Of a DNA stretch of 64,000 nucleotides, positions 38,028 to 47,746 are shown one piece after another. The stretch is from Deltaproteobacteria bacterium (GTDB taxonomy: Bacteria > Desulfobacterota > Binatia > UBA9968 > JAJDTQ01): the NCBI GenBank assembly GCA_028818755.1, contig JAPPNF010000011.1, positions 1 to 64,000 on the forward strand. The letters are read 5' to 3'. Below the pieces are notes generated by a model, which was not told where the DNA came from, searched no databases, and saw only the letters and a program-made list of their open reading frames with translations. The position numbers were made by a program, and so were the translations under genes. The first letter of the stretch is position 1. Every line of letters begins with the position of its first letter.

Positions 38028-38870
38028 ATGGCGGGAAATGCCGAGTTGCTGTCCTTCGTGACCTCGGACCAGGAGACGCTGCACGGCGCGCTGTTTCGCG
38101 CCGAAGATTCGCCTCACCCCGACCTGGCGCTGGTGCTGATTCACGGGGTGGCGATGAGCTTCTACACCGGCCCGCTGCCGGCGTTCGCCGAGGCCCTGGC
38201 CGGACGCGGCCACCACGGCTTCTCCATCAACACGCGCGGACATGACTGGATCTCCCGGGGCGGCGACCTCACCGCTTTCCGGGGCGCCACCTACGAGAAC
38301 TTCGAGGAGTGCCTGCTGGACGTGGACGCCGCCATCGAGCGGTTGCAGCAGGAAGGCTACGCCCGCTTCGTGCTCGTCGGGCACAGTCTCGGCTCGGTCA
38401 AGTCCCTCTACTACCAGGGCACGCGGCAACGCGACGACGTGGTGGGTGTAATTTCATGCTCCGCTCCCAAGCAGTTCTACGCCGCCCGCTGCGCGGAGGA
38501 TCCGGAGTTCGAGGCGCGCATGGCGGAAGCAGAGGGGCGCGTGGCCGGAGGGGAAGGGGAGGAATACCTGTGGGCGCCGGCAAGCGGCGCCACCGGCCTG
38601 TTCACCTACAGGACCTACGTCAGCAAGTACGGCCGCCACGAGACAAACGACGTCCGTCCCCACGCCGCCAAGCTGGGCTGCCCCCTGCTGGTCACCGCCG
38701 GCGAGATCGAAGCCGCCTATTTCCGCGAGTATGCCCATGAACTGGACGAGGCGGCCGGACCCGACAACTGCACCTGCATCATCGTCCCCGGCGCCAACCA
38801 CTTCTACGCCGGCTGCGAGGACTTCATGATCGACGCCCTCGACGGCTGGCTCAAGGAGAAACTCGCGTAG
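38028..38870 (+). CDS. Alpha/beta hydrolase
   Basis: LALVLIHGVAMSFYTGPLPAFAEALAGRGHHGFSINTRGHDW, FVLVGHSLGSVKSLYY, VPGANHFY. Confidence 0.85.
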   Translation: MAGNAELLSFVTSDQETLHGALFRAEDSPHPDLALVLIHGVAMSFYTGPLPAFAEALAGRGHHGFSINTRGHDWISRGGDLTAFRGATYENFEECLLDVDAAIERLQQEGYARFVLVGHSLGSVKSLYYQGTRQRDDVVGVISCSAPKQFYAARCAEDPEFEARMAEAEGRVAGGEGEEYLWAPASGATGLFTYRTYVSKYGRHETNDVRPHAAKLGCPLLVTAGEIEAAYFREYAHELDEAAGPDNCTCIIVPGANHFYAGCEDFMIDALDGWLKEKLA

Positions 38871-39235
38871 GAGGCCCTGCCGCACCAAACTGGAATCGTG
38901 GGCCGCTCCTGACCGCGAGGACGGTCCCGTTTGACCTGGAAATAGCACCCTCCGAACGACTCTCAAGACGAGGCGCTATCCAAATTTTCGCGCCGTCGGA
39001 CCATCATTCGGTGGTCCACCTGTTCTTCCCGTTTCCACGACAGGCCGTGAAGTAACGGCATCTTGTCCCGTCTCCTCCCACCTAAGCCCGACACGCTGTG
39101 GAGGTCTTGTTCGATCTTGGATTTGACATAGATAAATATTTTATCCAGAAACATATTCGTTTCATCAAATTACATAGGGGAGAGAATTTCTGGCACAGTG
39201 GGCAGGTGCTGCGGGCCGCCTGTGTGAATCATTCC

Positions 39236-41077
39236 ATGGCGATCATTATCCCAAATCTTGGACTGGGCAACGCGAAAGCTACCCCCGGCGAAAAGCGCTT
39301 CGCGCATCGCTTGGAGTCTCTGCTCGACGACGAGTGGTTGTGTTTCTACGACATACCCGTGGGAAAGCGGCGGCGTTATCCGGATTTCATCCTGGTGCAT
39401 CCCCGGTGCGGCTTGCTGTTCCTGGAAGTCAAGGACTGGAAGCTGAGTTCGATCAACCGCATCGACCACGACAGAGTTGAACTGGAGACCGCCAGTGGCT
39501 TGAAAGCCACGGTCAATCCGGTCAAACAAGCGCGCGAAGGAGCCTTGCAGACCATAGACATGCTCCAATGCGATCCGCATTTGAAGGAGAAACAAGGCCA
39601 GTACAAGGGGAATCTGATCTGCCCTTACGGCCATGGCGTGGTATTGACGAACATCACCCGCAAGCAGATCCAGTCTGTGGCGCCGGATGACGTATCCGAA
39701 CGGGTGCTGCCAAGTCGCCTGCTGATCTGCAAGGACGAAATGCTGGAGGACACCGACCCGGAGACATTTCAGGAGCGTCTTTGGGACATGTTCGAGTATC
39801 GATTCAAGAAGTCGCTGACCCTGCCCGATCTGAACCGCATCCGCTGGCACCTGTACCCGGAAATCCGCATCGACAACCTGGAGCTTTTCCCGCAGGAGAA
39901 GGTGCCCCGACAGGGTTCCGTCCCGGATGTAGTCAAGGTGATGGACATCCATCAGGAACAACTGGCCCGCGGCCTTGGCGACGGGCATCGCGTCATTCAC
40001 GGCGTGGCGGGTTCCGGCAAAACCCTGATTCTGGAATTCCGCGCCGAGGTTCTGGCGGAGTTGCTCAAAAAGCCGATTCTCGTCCTATGTTTCAACATCA
40101 CCCTGGCGGCGAAGCTCAGGAGTCACATGCGCAGCAAGGGCATCGCCGACAAGGTGCACGTCTACCACTTTCACGACTGGTGCGGAGAGCAGCTAAGAAC
40201 CCATCAAGTGGACGTTGCTAAAGGCGATAAGCCGGTTTGGGAACGACAGGTGGACAGCGTGATCGCCGGCGTCGAGAAGGGACAGATCTCACCCGGGCGA
40301 TACGGCGCGTTATTGATCGACGAGGGCCACGATTTCGAAGAAAGCTGGCTACGACTCGTCGTCCGGATGGTCGACCGGAATACAAACTCGCTGTTGCTGT
40401 TGTACGACGACGCCCAGTCCATCTACCGTCGAAGCGACTTGGGGTTCTCCTTGTCGAGCGTGGGCGTGCAGGCGCGCGGCCGCACGAAGATTCTCAAGCT
40501 CAACTACCGCAACACGAGCCAAATCCTGAACTTCGCCTACGAGTTCGCCAAGGAGGTGCTTCAGGAGAAGAGTTCCGGCGACGACCACGTGCCGTTGATC
40601 AAGCCACAAGCCGCGGGGGTGGACGGCCCCTTGCCGATATTCAAGCAATTGGGTTCGTTCGAAGGAGAAGCCAGTTTCGCCGCCGACTGCGTCAAAAAGT
40701 GGCACGAGGACGGTGTGCCGTGGCGGGAGGTGGCGATCATTTACGACGCGCACTGGATGGGCAAAGCCGTGGCGGAGAGGTTCGGAGAACGAGGTATTCC
40801 CTTCCAGTTACTTCACACGTCCGCAACGAGGAAGCGCTACAATCCACAGGCCGATCAAGTGGTGCTTCTGACACAACAGAGCAGCAAGGGGTTGGAGTTT
40901 TCGCGCGTGGTTCTTGTTGGCTTGGGAAAACTACGGACCGAACGAGACGACATCGCCGAGGAAACACGCGAGCTATATGTCGCGATGACACGTGCCCGCG
41001 AATGCTTGTTAATGACGGCAAGTGAGACCAACGTCTACACGCGGAAGATTCAATCCATTACGGCTGCGAAAACCTGA
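39236..41077 (+). CDS. NERD-nuclease domain fused to UvrD/Rep-like helicase
   Basis: N-terminal YPDFILVHPRCGLLFLEVKDWK (PD-(D/E)XK, NERD-like); GVAGSGKTLIL; LLIDEGHDFEESWL; LYVAMTRARECLLM. ATG 39236 preferred over 39098. Confidence 0.85.
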   Translation: MAIIIPNLGLGNAKATPGEKRFAHRLESLLDDEWLCFYDIPVGKRRRYPDFILVHPRCGLLFLEVKDWKLSSINRIDHDRVELETASGLKATVNPVKQAREGALQTIDMLQCDPHLKEKQGQYKGNLICPYGHGVVLTNITRKQIQSVAPDDVSERVLPSRLLICKDEMLEDTDPETFQERLWDMFEYRFKKSLTLPDLNRIRWHLYPEIRIDNLELFPQEKVPRQGSVPDVVKVMDIHQEQLARGLGDGHRVIHGVAGSGKTLILEFRAEVLAELLKKPILVLCFNITLAAKLRSHMRSKGIADKVHVYHFHDWCGEQLRTHQVDVAKGDKPVWERQVDSVIAGVEKGQISPGRYGALLIDEGHDFEESWLRLVVRMVDRNTNSLLLLYDDAQSIYRRSDLGFSLSSVGVQARGRTKILKLNYRNTSQILNFAYEFAKEVLQEKSSGDDHVPLIKPQAAGVDGPLPIFKQLGSFEGEASFAADCVKKWHEDGVPWREVAIIYDAHWMGKAVAERFGERGIPFQLLHTSATRKRYNPQADQVVLLTQQSSKGLEFSRVVLVGLGKLRTERDDIAEETRELYVAMTRARECLLMTASETNVYTRKIQSITAAKT

Positions 41078-41153
41078 GTAGGCGCCCAGCTAACCCGCTA
41101 GCCAGTTCTCGACGTCAGATCGTTGATAGGCCGATTCCTGCGTTGGGCTCGAA

Positions 41154-41861
41154 TCAAAGCTGAGTCAGAAGCTCGCCGTACCCCTCCACCGGCTGGTTCA
41201 GCTCCATTGCCTTGAGCGCCGTCCAGATCCACGCTTGGGTGTTGGTGACCACGGGCTTGCCGAACTCCTGTTCGAGCTGTTCGATGATGGGCGTGATCCG
41301 CCACTTGTTGCAGGGCATGTAGAGGCCGTCGATATCAGAGTGTTCCCGAAGCAACGGGCGCGCCACCTCCAGCCCCGACTCCGCGGGCAGAGCCCATATC
41401 TCCCGGGAGTTCGCGCAAGCGAGGCCCCGGAAGGCCTCGACATGGATGTCGTCGTGCTCCAGGAAACGGATCAACCGGGCGTCCTGGTCTTCCGGAAAGG
41501 GTGTCGCCATCACCACGCGCTTCATCCCGAGCGCACGGCAGGCGTCCGTTACGGAGGTCAGCACCGTTGATGCCGGCACCGGGGTGACTTCGCCCACGGC
41601 CTGGAGCAACTGGCGGTCCGAGCCGGGTCCCTTGTAGGACAGGAACAGCTCGCCGGTGACCATGAGGAAGTCGAGGGAGTACTCGGTCAGCTCCCGGACC
41701 AGGCCGAAGAACTCGCTCTCGGCGCGGGCGAACTCCTGGTCCGTGAACTCGCGCACCCGGAGGCCGCGGCCTTCCACCGTAATGTCCGGCGGCAGGATCG
41801 TGTAGACGTCGGTGAGGAACTCCTCACTGATGTTGGGTGATATCAGGCCGATGCGTTTCAT
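41154..41861 (-). CDS. Asp/Glu racemase-superfamily (maleate isomerase/AMDase-like) protein
   Basis: MKRIGLISPNISEEF...VTGELFLSYKG...STVLTSVTDACRALGMKRVVMATPF...LYMPCNKWR. Confidence 0.78.
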   Translation of the reverse strand: MKRIGLISPNISEEFLTDVYTILPPDITVEGRGLRVREFTDQEFARAESEFFGLVRELTEYSLDFLMVTGELFLSYKGPGSDRQLLQAVGEVTPVPASTVLTSVTDACRALGMKRVVMATPFPEDQDARLIRFLEHDDIHVEAFRGLACANSREIWALPAESGLEVARPLLREHSDIDGLYMPCNKWRITPIIEQLEQEFGKPVVTNTQAWIWTALKAMELNQPVEGYGELLTQL

Positions 41862-41907
41862 GTTCCACCACGCGAAGTGTCGGTCGCCTGTCCGGGAAGG
41901 GAGCGGG

Positions 41908-42225
41908 TCACACGTTCCCCAGCGACAGGAGCGACAGCGACGTCACCTCGAAGTCCTTGACCCAGTACTCGCCGGTGTACATGCCTTCGGCGCCCTTGGC
42001 GATGTTGGCCCGGGCCGGACTGGTGACGTAGTTCTGCATGTCTTCCTTGGTTTCCCAGAAGGTGAGGGATATCCCTTCGTCCGGATTCTCGGAACTCCGG
42101 AGCAGTTGGCGGCCGCGAAAGCCCGGCATGTTCGCGGTGGCGGGCACCACCACCTCGTTGTAGTACCGCTCGTATTCCGTCCATTTCCCGAGTCGAAGCT
42201 TGCCCCAGAAAATTCTGCAGACCAT
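41908..42225 (-). CDS. Antibiotic biosynthesis monooxygenase-like (ABM/EthD-type) small protein
   Basis: 105 aa; WGKLRLGKWTEYERYYNEVVVPATANMPGFRGRQLLRSSENPDEGISLTFWETKEDMQNYV. Confidence 0.7.
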   Translation of the reverse strand: MVCRIFWGKLRLGKWTEYERYYNEVVVPATANMPGFRGRQLLRSSENPDEGISLTFWETKEDMQNYVTSPARANIAKGAEGMYTGEYWVKDFEVTSLSLLSLGNV

Positions 42226-42338
42226 GGTTTCCTCCTGACTGAGCGATTTGAGAACCGCGGGGTCGAAGCCGTGTCCTCGCGGACGTGTTCACTGCCTGTA
42301 TTGTAGACGCGAAACCGCGCGGGTCGCAATCGGCGGTT

Positions 42339-42863
42339 TCACAGAGGCGGAATGATGCCGCCGCCGAGAATGCCGGGCACGATCTCGGCGATGCTCCCGG
42401 TCCACAGGTCCACTCCCAGGAGCGCCATGCCAGCGTAGAGACACGTCGAGGCCATGAGGCTCGCGAGCAGCGCGGCGACGAGCCGCATGCGTGCTTCCGT
42501 CACCAGGTAGGCCACGATGAAGAGCGGCGGGACCGCGAACAGCCCGAGCAGGAAGACGGCCGCGAAGAAGCCGATGGCCCAGGCCATCATGCGCAGGACC
42601 GGTCCCCAGGGGCTTGCCGGCTGGGTTACGGCGGGATCGGACGTTTCCTGCCGGCCGCCCCAGAGTTCGTCCAACGCCGAGTCGAGCCACTGCATGACGG
42701 GGGGATGGAACTCGCCCACCAGCAGCACGACGGTCAACGCAAGGGTAGGGAGGCCCACCACCAGGGGCAGCACCTGGACTTCCGGAGGATAGCCGAGCCC
42801 GGTCCACAGGAGGAGGGTGATGAAGCCGCCGACCACCGCGGTGAAGAGCAGGGAGCCTCTCAT
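42339..42863 (-). CDS. TTT small membrane subunit (TctB-like)
   Basis: Hydrophobic ~174 aa, ATGA overlap with the upstream tctA-like gene. Confidence 0.8.
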   Translation of the reverse strand: MRGSLLFTAVVGGFITLLLWTGLGYPPEVQVLPLVVGLPTLALTVVLLVGEFHPPVMQWLDSALDELWGGRQETSDPAVTQPASPWGPVLRMMAWAIGFFAAVFLLGLFAVPPLFIVAYLVTEARMRLVAALLASLMASTCLYAGMALLGVDLWTGSIAEIVPGILGGGIIPPL

Positions 42864-44377
42864 ACGCCTCCGGCCCCTTTCCCCGCCACCCACCGGCGCA
42901 GCGACTTGACGAAAGGCAGCGTGACAGTGGCGAGCGTGAGGATCATGAGGACGATCACGATGGGCTGCGTGTAGAAAATGTCATAACGGCCGTCGGAAAT
43001 CATGAGCGATTGCAGGAATGCCTGTTCCGCCAGCGGCCCCAGGATGAAACCGATCACCACGGTGATGAGCGGGAAACCGTAGCGGCGCATGCAGTAGCCG
43101 AAAACCCCGGCCGCCACCGCCAGCCCCACGTCGAAGATGCTGGTCCGCAGCATGTACATGCCGACGAACACCAGCACGAGAACGAACGGTGCGATAGCCC
43201 GCGAGGGGAGCGTGCTGAGCCGGGCCAGCCAGGGCACCGCCATGAGGCCCAGGCCGCTGGTGAGGACCTGGCTGAAGACGATCCCCAGGAGCAGCGCGTA
43301 GACGAGGTCCATGTGGTCCCGGAGCAGCAGCGGCCCGGGCTGCAACCCGTGCAGCACGAAGGCCCCGAGCAGCAGGGCCATGTCCGCGCTGCCCGGGATG
43401 CCGAAGGCCACCGTCGGCAGCAGGGAGCCGCCGTCTTTGGCGTCGTTGGCGGTCTCGCTGGCGATGATCCCTTCGAGATTCCCTGTGCCGAAGGTCTCCG
43501 GCTTGTCCGAGCCCTGGATGGCGACGACATAGGAAAGGAAAGAGGCGACACCAGCTCCTACCCCGGGGATCACGCCGATGCCGGCGCCGATGGCGGTGGC
43601 GCGCGCCACGGCGAGGGGTCTGGAGAAGGTATCGCGGATTCCCTGGAGGGTTTGGCGCCGCCAGTCGGCGCCGGTGGCGCCGGCCGCGGCGCTCGCCGTC
43701 ACGCCGCCGCTCGCCGAGTAGCTGATGAGCTCGCTCACGGCCAGCATCCCCACCACGAAGGGAACCATGGGCAGGCCGTCCCACAGGTATTCGCTGTCCA
43801 TGGTGTAGCGGTAGACGCCGTACATCTCGGTGTACCCGATGAGCGACAGCAGGATGCCGAGGCCTCCGCCCACCAGCCCCTTCACCATGTTGCCCTTGGC
43901 CGCGAACGCGATGGTGACGAGGCCGAACACCACGAGCCAGAAGAACTCCGGAGGGCCGAACGCATAGACGATCGGCTTGACCGCGGGGAGGAGGGCGAGG
44001 AGGATCACCGCGCCGCCCAGGGAGCCCACGAAGCAGGCCGTGGCGGACACGGCGAGCGCTCGGGCGCCTTCGCCCCTGCGGGTCATGGGATAGCCGTCGA
44101 GGCAGGTGGCGGCGTTGGGAGGGGTGCCGGGGGTGTTGAGGAGGATGGCAGGCACGGAGCCGCCGAAGGTGCCGCTGCTGATGATGCCCGAATACATGAA
44201 CATGGCCAGCATGGGGTCCATGCCGAAGGTAAACGGGAGCACCACCGCCAGGGCCGTGATGGTTCCGAGCCCGGGAAGCGCCCCGAAGATGACGCCCAGG
44301 GTCGTCCCCATGAACAGCATGAGGACGGCGGCCGGGTCGGTCACCCTCAGGGCGGCTTCTGCGAGTGCCGTCTGCAT
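42860..44377 (-). CDS. TTT large membrane subunit (TctA)
   Basis: GALPGLGTITALAVVLPFTFGMDP, GTFGGSVPAILLNTPGTPPNAATCLDGYPM, ETANDAKDGGSLLPTVAFGIPGSADMALLLGAFVLHGLQPGP. Confidence 0.95.
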   Translation of the reverse strand: MQTALAEAALRVTDPAAVLMLFMGTTLGVIFGALPGLGTITALAVVLPFTFGMDPMLAMFMYSGIISSGTFGGSVPAILLNTPGTPPNAATCLDGYPMTRRGEGARALAVSATACFVGSLGGAVILLALLPAVKPIVYAFGPPEFFWLVVFGLVTIAFAAKGNMVKGLVGGGLGILLSLIGYTEMYGVYRYTMDSEYLWDGLPMVPFVVGMLAVSELISYSASGGVTASAAAGATGADWRRQTLQGIRDTFSRPLAVARATAIGAGIGVIPGVGAGVASFLSYVVAIQGSDKPETFGTGNLEGIIASETANDAKDGGSLLPTVAFGIPGSADMALLLGAFVLHGLQPGPLLLRDHMDLVYALLLGIVFSQVLTSGLGLMAVPWLARLSTLPSRAIAPFVLVLVFVGMYMLRTSIFDVGLAVAAGVFGYCMRRYGFPLITVVIGFILGPLAEQAFLQSLMISDGRYDIFYTQPIVIVLMILTLATVTLPFVKSLRRWVAGKGAGGV

Positions 44378-44412
44378 CGCGTCCGTGGAGACGCTTGCTT
44401 ATCCGGGAGTTA

Positions 44413-45372
44413 CTACTTTTTCTTCAACAAAGGCTTGAGCCCATGCATGATCTCGGCGTTGGCCTTCAACACCTTCCAGGTTGCGTCGGGGCCCTCGGGG
44501 TTGAGGAAGAAACCGCCTTTCAAGGCCCACTCCTTGAAGGCGGCGTCAGCCATGATCTCCCCCATCGCCTTGCGTATGACCTGCAGCCTGTCGTCCGGTG
44601 TTCCCGGCGGCGCGCCCATGATGCGCGGGACTCCCAGGACCGAGAGTTGCGAGTACCCCAGCTCCGTAGTGGTGGGGACGTCCGGCAGGTTGGGATCCTT
44701 CTTGTCGGAGATGAAGGCGAGCATCCGGAGGTCGTTCAGCACGTTGCGGACGTGGACGTATCCGCCCGCCCCCGCCTCGGCGTCGCCCCGGGCCACCGCG
44801 AGGGCGGCTTTCGGCAGGTTCTTGTAACCCGTGACGAACTTCACCGGGAAGCCCAGCGTGGCTCCCAGCGCGTTGGCCTCCACCCAGGTCACGGCACCGA
44901 CCCCGGTGGTGGCGAACTTGATGGGGCGGCCGGCTTTCTTGAGATCCGCGAGGCTCTTGATGGGCGACTTCTTGTTGACGTAGACGAACTGCTTCGCGTC
45001 CGAAATCTTCGTGATGATCTTGAACTGGTTGTAGTCGATGGACGCCTTCTTCCCGCGCAGGATCTCGTTGGACTGGAACGATATGAAGTGGACGAAGCCG
45101 ATGGTGTAGCCGTCGGGTTTCGACTTGAACAGGACCACCGCGCCCTTGCGTCCGCCCGCGCCCGGGTTGTTCTTGACCACCACGGGGACGCCGAGCTTCT
45201 TCTCGAGGTCCGCGCCCATCTTGCGTCCCAGGCGCCCGTAGGCGCCGCCGGCGCCGAACGGCACGATGATGGTGATGGGCTTGTCCGGGTAGGCAGCGGG
45301 CGTTTCCGGAGCGTTCGCCAGTACCAACGCCCCTGAAACCAGGCCGATTGCCAACAGTTTCACTAAACGCAT
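44413..45372 (-). CDS. TTT substrate-binding protein (TctC/Bug family)
   Basis: Signal peptide; YPDKPITIIVPFGAGGAYGRLGRKMGADLEKKLGVPVVVKNNPGAGGRKGAVVLF. Confidence 0.92.
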   Translation of the reverse strand: MRLVKLLAIGLVSGALVLANAPETPAAYPDKPITIIVPFGAGGAYGRLGRKMGADLEKKLGVPVVVKNNPGAGGRKGAVVLFKSKPDGYTIGFVHFISFQSNEILRGKKASIDYNQFKIITKISDAKQFVYVNKKSPIKSLADLKKAGRPIKFATTGVGAVTWVEANALGATLGFPVKFVTGYKNLPKAALAVARGDAEAGAGGYVHVRNVLNDLRMLAFISDKKDPNLPDVPTTTELGYSQLSVLGVPRIMGAPPGTPDDRLQVIRKAMGEIMADAAFKEWALKGGFFLNPEGPDATWKVLKANAEIMHGLKPLLKKK

Positions 45373-45420
45373 GATCCCTCCTTGAAACAGTAGTTTGCCG
45401 GCAGGCGTGTGAGGTACGGC

Positions 45421-47175
45421 TCAGCCGGCGGGGTTACGGCATATCACATTCAGCAGCGCCTGCCGCCCTTCCTTCTTGACGGCCTTGAGGCCGCGTTGCA
45501 GGGCGGCGGGCAGGTCCGCCGGGTCGTCCACGCGCTCCGCGTAGGCGCCGCAGGCCTGGGCGGTCAGCTCGAACTGCGGCGACGGCGACAGGTCCGTGCC
45601 CGGAAAGTTGCTGGTCTGGTGGGCCACCCCGTCGGGGTACAACTCGCGCACGGTGCTCAGCGTCGCGTTCCAGGCCTGGTTGTTGTAGATGACCGTCAGG
45701 AACGGCACCTGGTACTTCTGCGCTGTGAAGTGGCAGGCGGTGGGGACGCAGAACATGTAGGAGCCGTCCCCCTCGCAGGCGATGACTGTGTGGTCCGGCG
45801 CGGCCAGCTTGGCGCCGATGGCCGCTCCCATCCCCCAGCCGAGATGGCCGGCCGGCGCTTGGTCGAAGAACGATCCGGGCCGCTCCAAACCCAGCACCGG
45901 TCCCAGGGGCGAGGTCACGGCCTCTCCCATCACGATGGTCTTCTCGTCCACGACGTCGGCGATGCACCGGGAAACCCACAAAGGATGGATGGGGCGCTCG
46001 TCCTTGACCTTCTCGATCCGCGCCGCCAGTTCTGCCCGGGTTTCGTCGTGGGCGGCCTTGATGCGGCCCCGCCGCGCTTCCACGCTTTTCCGTAGCGTGT
46101 CCGACCTGTCCAGCCTCTGCCGGACGAGGCCGTTCAGCACCGGTAGCGTCACGTCGGACGAACCGGTCATGGCGTGGTCCACGGGGAAGCCCCACACCGG
46201 AATGGACGAGAACAGCGGGTCTACCTCCAGTTGCAGCACCGTGGCCTCGCGCCGGAGAATGTCCCGGGTGGCGGGCGTCCAGGGTACGTCGATGTCGACG
46301 AGAAAGACCACGTCGGCCGTCTTCACGTGGTCGGCAATGTCGTGGCCGGCGTGGCACGGGTGGCTCGACGGGAAGTTCATGTACGGGGACTGCGGATGCT
46401 GCACCACCGGAATCGCCAGCAGGTCCGCCAGCTCCACCAGCGGCGCCACCGCCGCGGGGGTCTTGCCGACGTAGCGCGTCACGATCACCGGGTCGGACGC
46501 GCCCATGAGGATCTCCGCCGCCCGCTCAAGGTCCCCCACGGGGGTCTGGATCTTGCTCGGCGGCTCGAACACCTCCGCGGACACACGAGTCGTCTCCATG
46601 GACTCGTACAGCCACTCGCGCGGCAGCGACAGGTACACCGGTCCGCGCGGCTCGGCCATGGCGATCTTGAAGGCGCGCGGGACGATGGCGCCGAGCTGCT
46701 CGTTGGCGCGGTTCTCGAAATCCCACTTCACGAACTCGCGCACGATGCTGCCCTGGTCCCGGGATTCCTGGCGCCAGTGGATGTGGCGGCTCTTGCCGCC
46801 CGCCACCTCGCCCTCGGTCACCGGGGTGCGTCCGGCCACGAACAGCATCGGCACTTGGCATGCCTTGGCGTTCATGAGCCCGCCCAGGCCGTTGGCGGTG
46901 CCGGGCAGGGTGTGCACCAGCACCACCTGCGGCTTGCCCGACGCGCAGTAGTAGCCGTGGGCCATGGACACCGCGGCCTGCTCGTGGGGCACGACCACGA
47001 TCTCCGCTCCCTTGGACTCGCTGCGGTGCATCTTGGCCAGCGCCTCCAGGATCGGGCCGTGGTCCGTCCCGGTATTGGCGAAGATGTAGTCGACGTCGGG
47101 ATTGGCGTTAAGCTGCGCCAGAAAGGCTTCGGCCCCGTTGGCCACGGTCACGTCTTCGAATTGAGGTCCCGGCAT
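45421..47175 (-). CDS. Thiamine-diphosphate-dependent enzyme (acetolactate synthase-like)
   Basis: PHEQAAVSMAHGYYCASGKPQVVLVHTLPGTANGLGGLMNA; C-terminal EGDGSYMFCVPTACHFTAQKYQVPFLTVIYNNQAWN. Confidence 0.9.
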   Translation of the reverse strand: MPGPQFEDVTVANGAEAFLAQLNANPDVDYIFANTGTDHGPILEALAKMHRSESKGAEIVVVPHEQAAVSMAHGYYCASGKPQVVLVHTLPGTANGLGGLMNAKACQVPMLFVAGRTPVTEGEVAGGKSRHIHWRQESRDQGSIVREFVKWDFENRANEQLGAIVPRAFKIAMAEPRGPVYLSLPREWLYESMETTRVSAEVFEPPSKIQTPVGDLERAAEILMGASDPVIVTRYVGKTPAAVAPLVELADLLAIPVVQHPQSPYMNFPSSHPCHAGHDIADHVKTADVVFLVDIDVPWTPATRDILRREATVLQLEVDPLFSSIPVWGFPVDHAMTGSSDVTLPVLNGLVRQRLDRSDTLRKSVEARRGRIKAAHDETRAELAARIEKVKDERPIHPLWVSRCIADVVDEKTIVMGEAVTSPLGPVLGLERPGSFFDQAPAGHLGWGMGAAIGAKLAAPDHTVIACEGDGSYMFCVPTACHFTAQKYQVPFLTVIYNNQAWNATLSTVRELYPDGVAHQTSNFPGTDLSPSPQFELTAQACGAYAERVDDPADLPAALQRGLKAVKKEGRQALLNVICRNPAG

Positions 47176-47346
47176 GTTCGCATTCTCCGTGTGTTGTGGG
47201 GGTCACCAAGAGGGCGCAAGTCCGCAGACTTAACAACCGTCTCGTCGGCATGTCAAGTCAACGTTCGAACGAAGCAATGCTCCAACGGTCGAACCCAGGA
47301 AGCGGAGTTGACCGGCCACACGAAGCATTTTAAGCTCGGTGTTCAC

Positions 47347-47745
47347 ATGGGCGAAACAGACTGTTTCGGGGAGGACGCGGCCATGAGCGAGTCTCGGGAG
47401 GATTCGGCGAAGATCGAGGGCACCTACGTGTTCGACGGAGCTCAGTCGCGCAAGGGCTACCGTCTCAACAAGTTCTTCTTCTCCCTCAACGAGGCCGAGA
47501 ACCGTGCGGCCTACAAGGAGGATGCCGAGGCGCTCATGGACCGCTTCGGCCTGTCCGAGTGGGAGAAGGAGAAGTTGCGGGAGAAGGACTGGCTGGCGCT
47601 GGCGCGCGAGGGCGGCGCCAACATCTACTTCATGTACAAGATGGGCTCGGTGACGGGCGACAGCCTCCAGCATATCGGCGCGGCGTTCCGCGGCGAGACG
47701 CTGGAGGAGTTCCTCAGCACGCGAAAGGTCCAGGGGGCCAGGTAA
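47347..47745 (+). CDS. LigA-type alpha subunit of extradiol (protocatechuate 4,5-) dioxygenase
   Basis: SRKGYRLNKFFFSLNEAENRAAYKEDAEALMDRFGLSEWEKEKLREKDWLALAREGGANIYFMYKMGSVTGDSLQHIGAAFRGETLEEFL. Confidence 0.88.
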   Translation: MGETDCFGEDAAMSESREDSAKIEGTYVFDGAQSRKGYRLNKFFFSLNEAENRAAYKEDAEALMDRFGLSEWEKEKLREKDWLALAREGGANIYFMYKMGSVTGDSLQHIGAAFRGETLEEFLSTRKVQGAR

Positions 47746-47746
47746 C

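Noticed and set aside
38963-39154. 63-aa minus-strand ORF before the NERD helicase
   Set aside because: No recognisable domain; overlaps the AT-rich leader and lacks coding support.
43010-44827. 605-aa plus-strand ORF opposite tctA/tctC
   Set aside because: Spurious: His/Asp/Glu/Gly-rich low-information product opposite convincing TTT genes.
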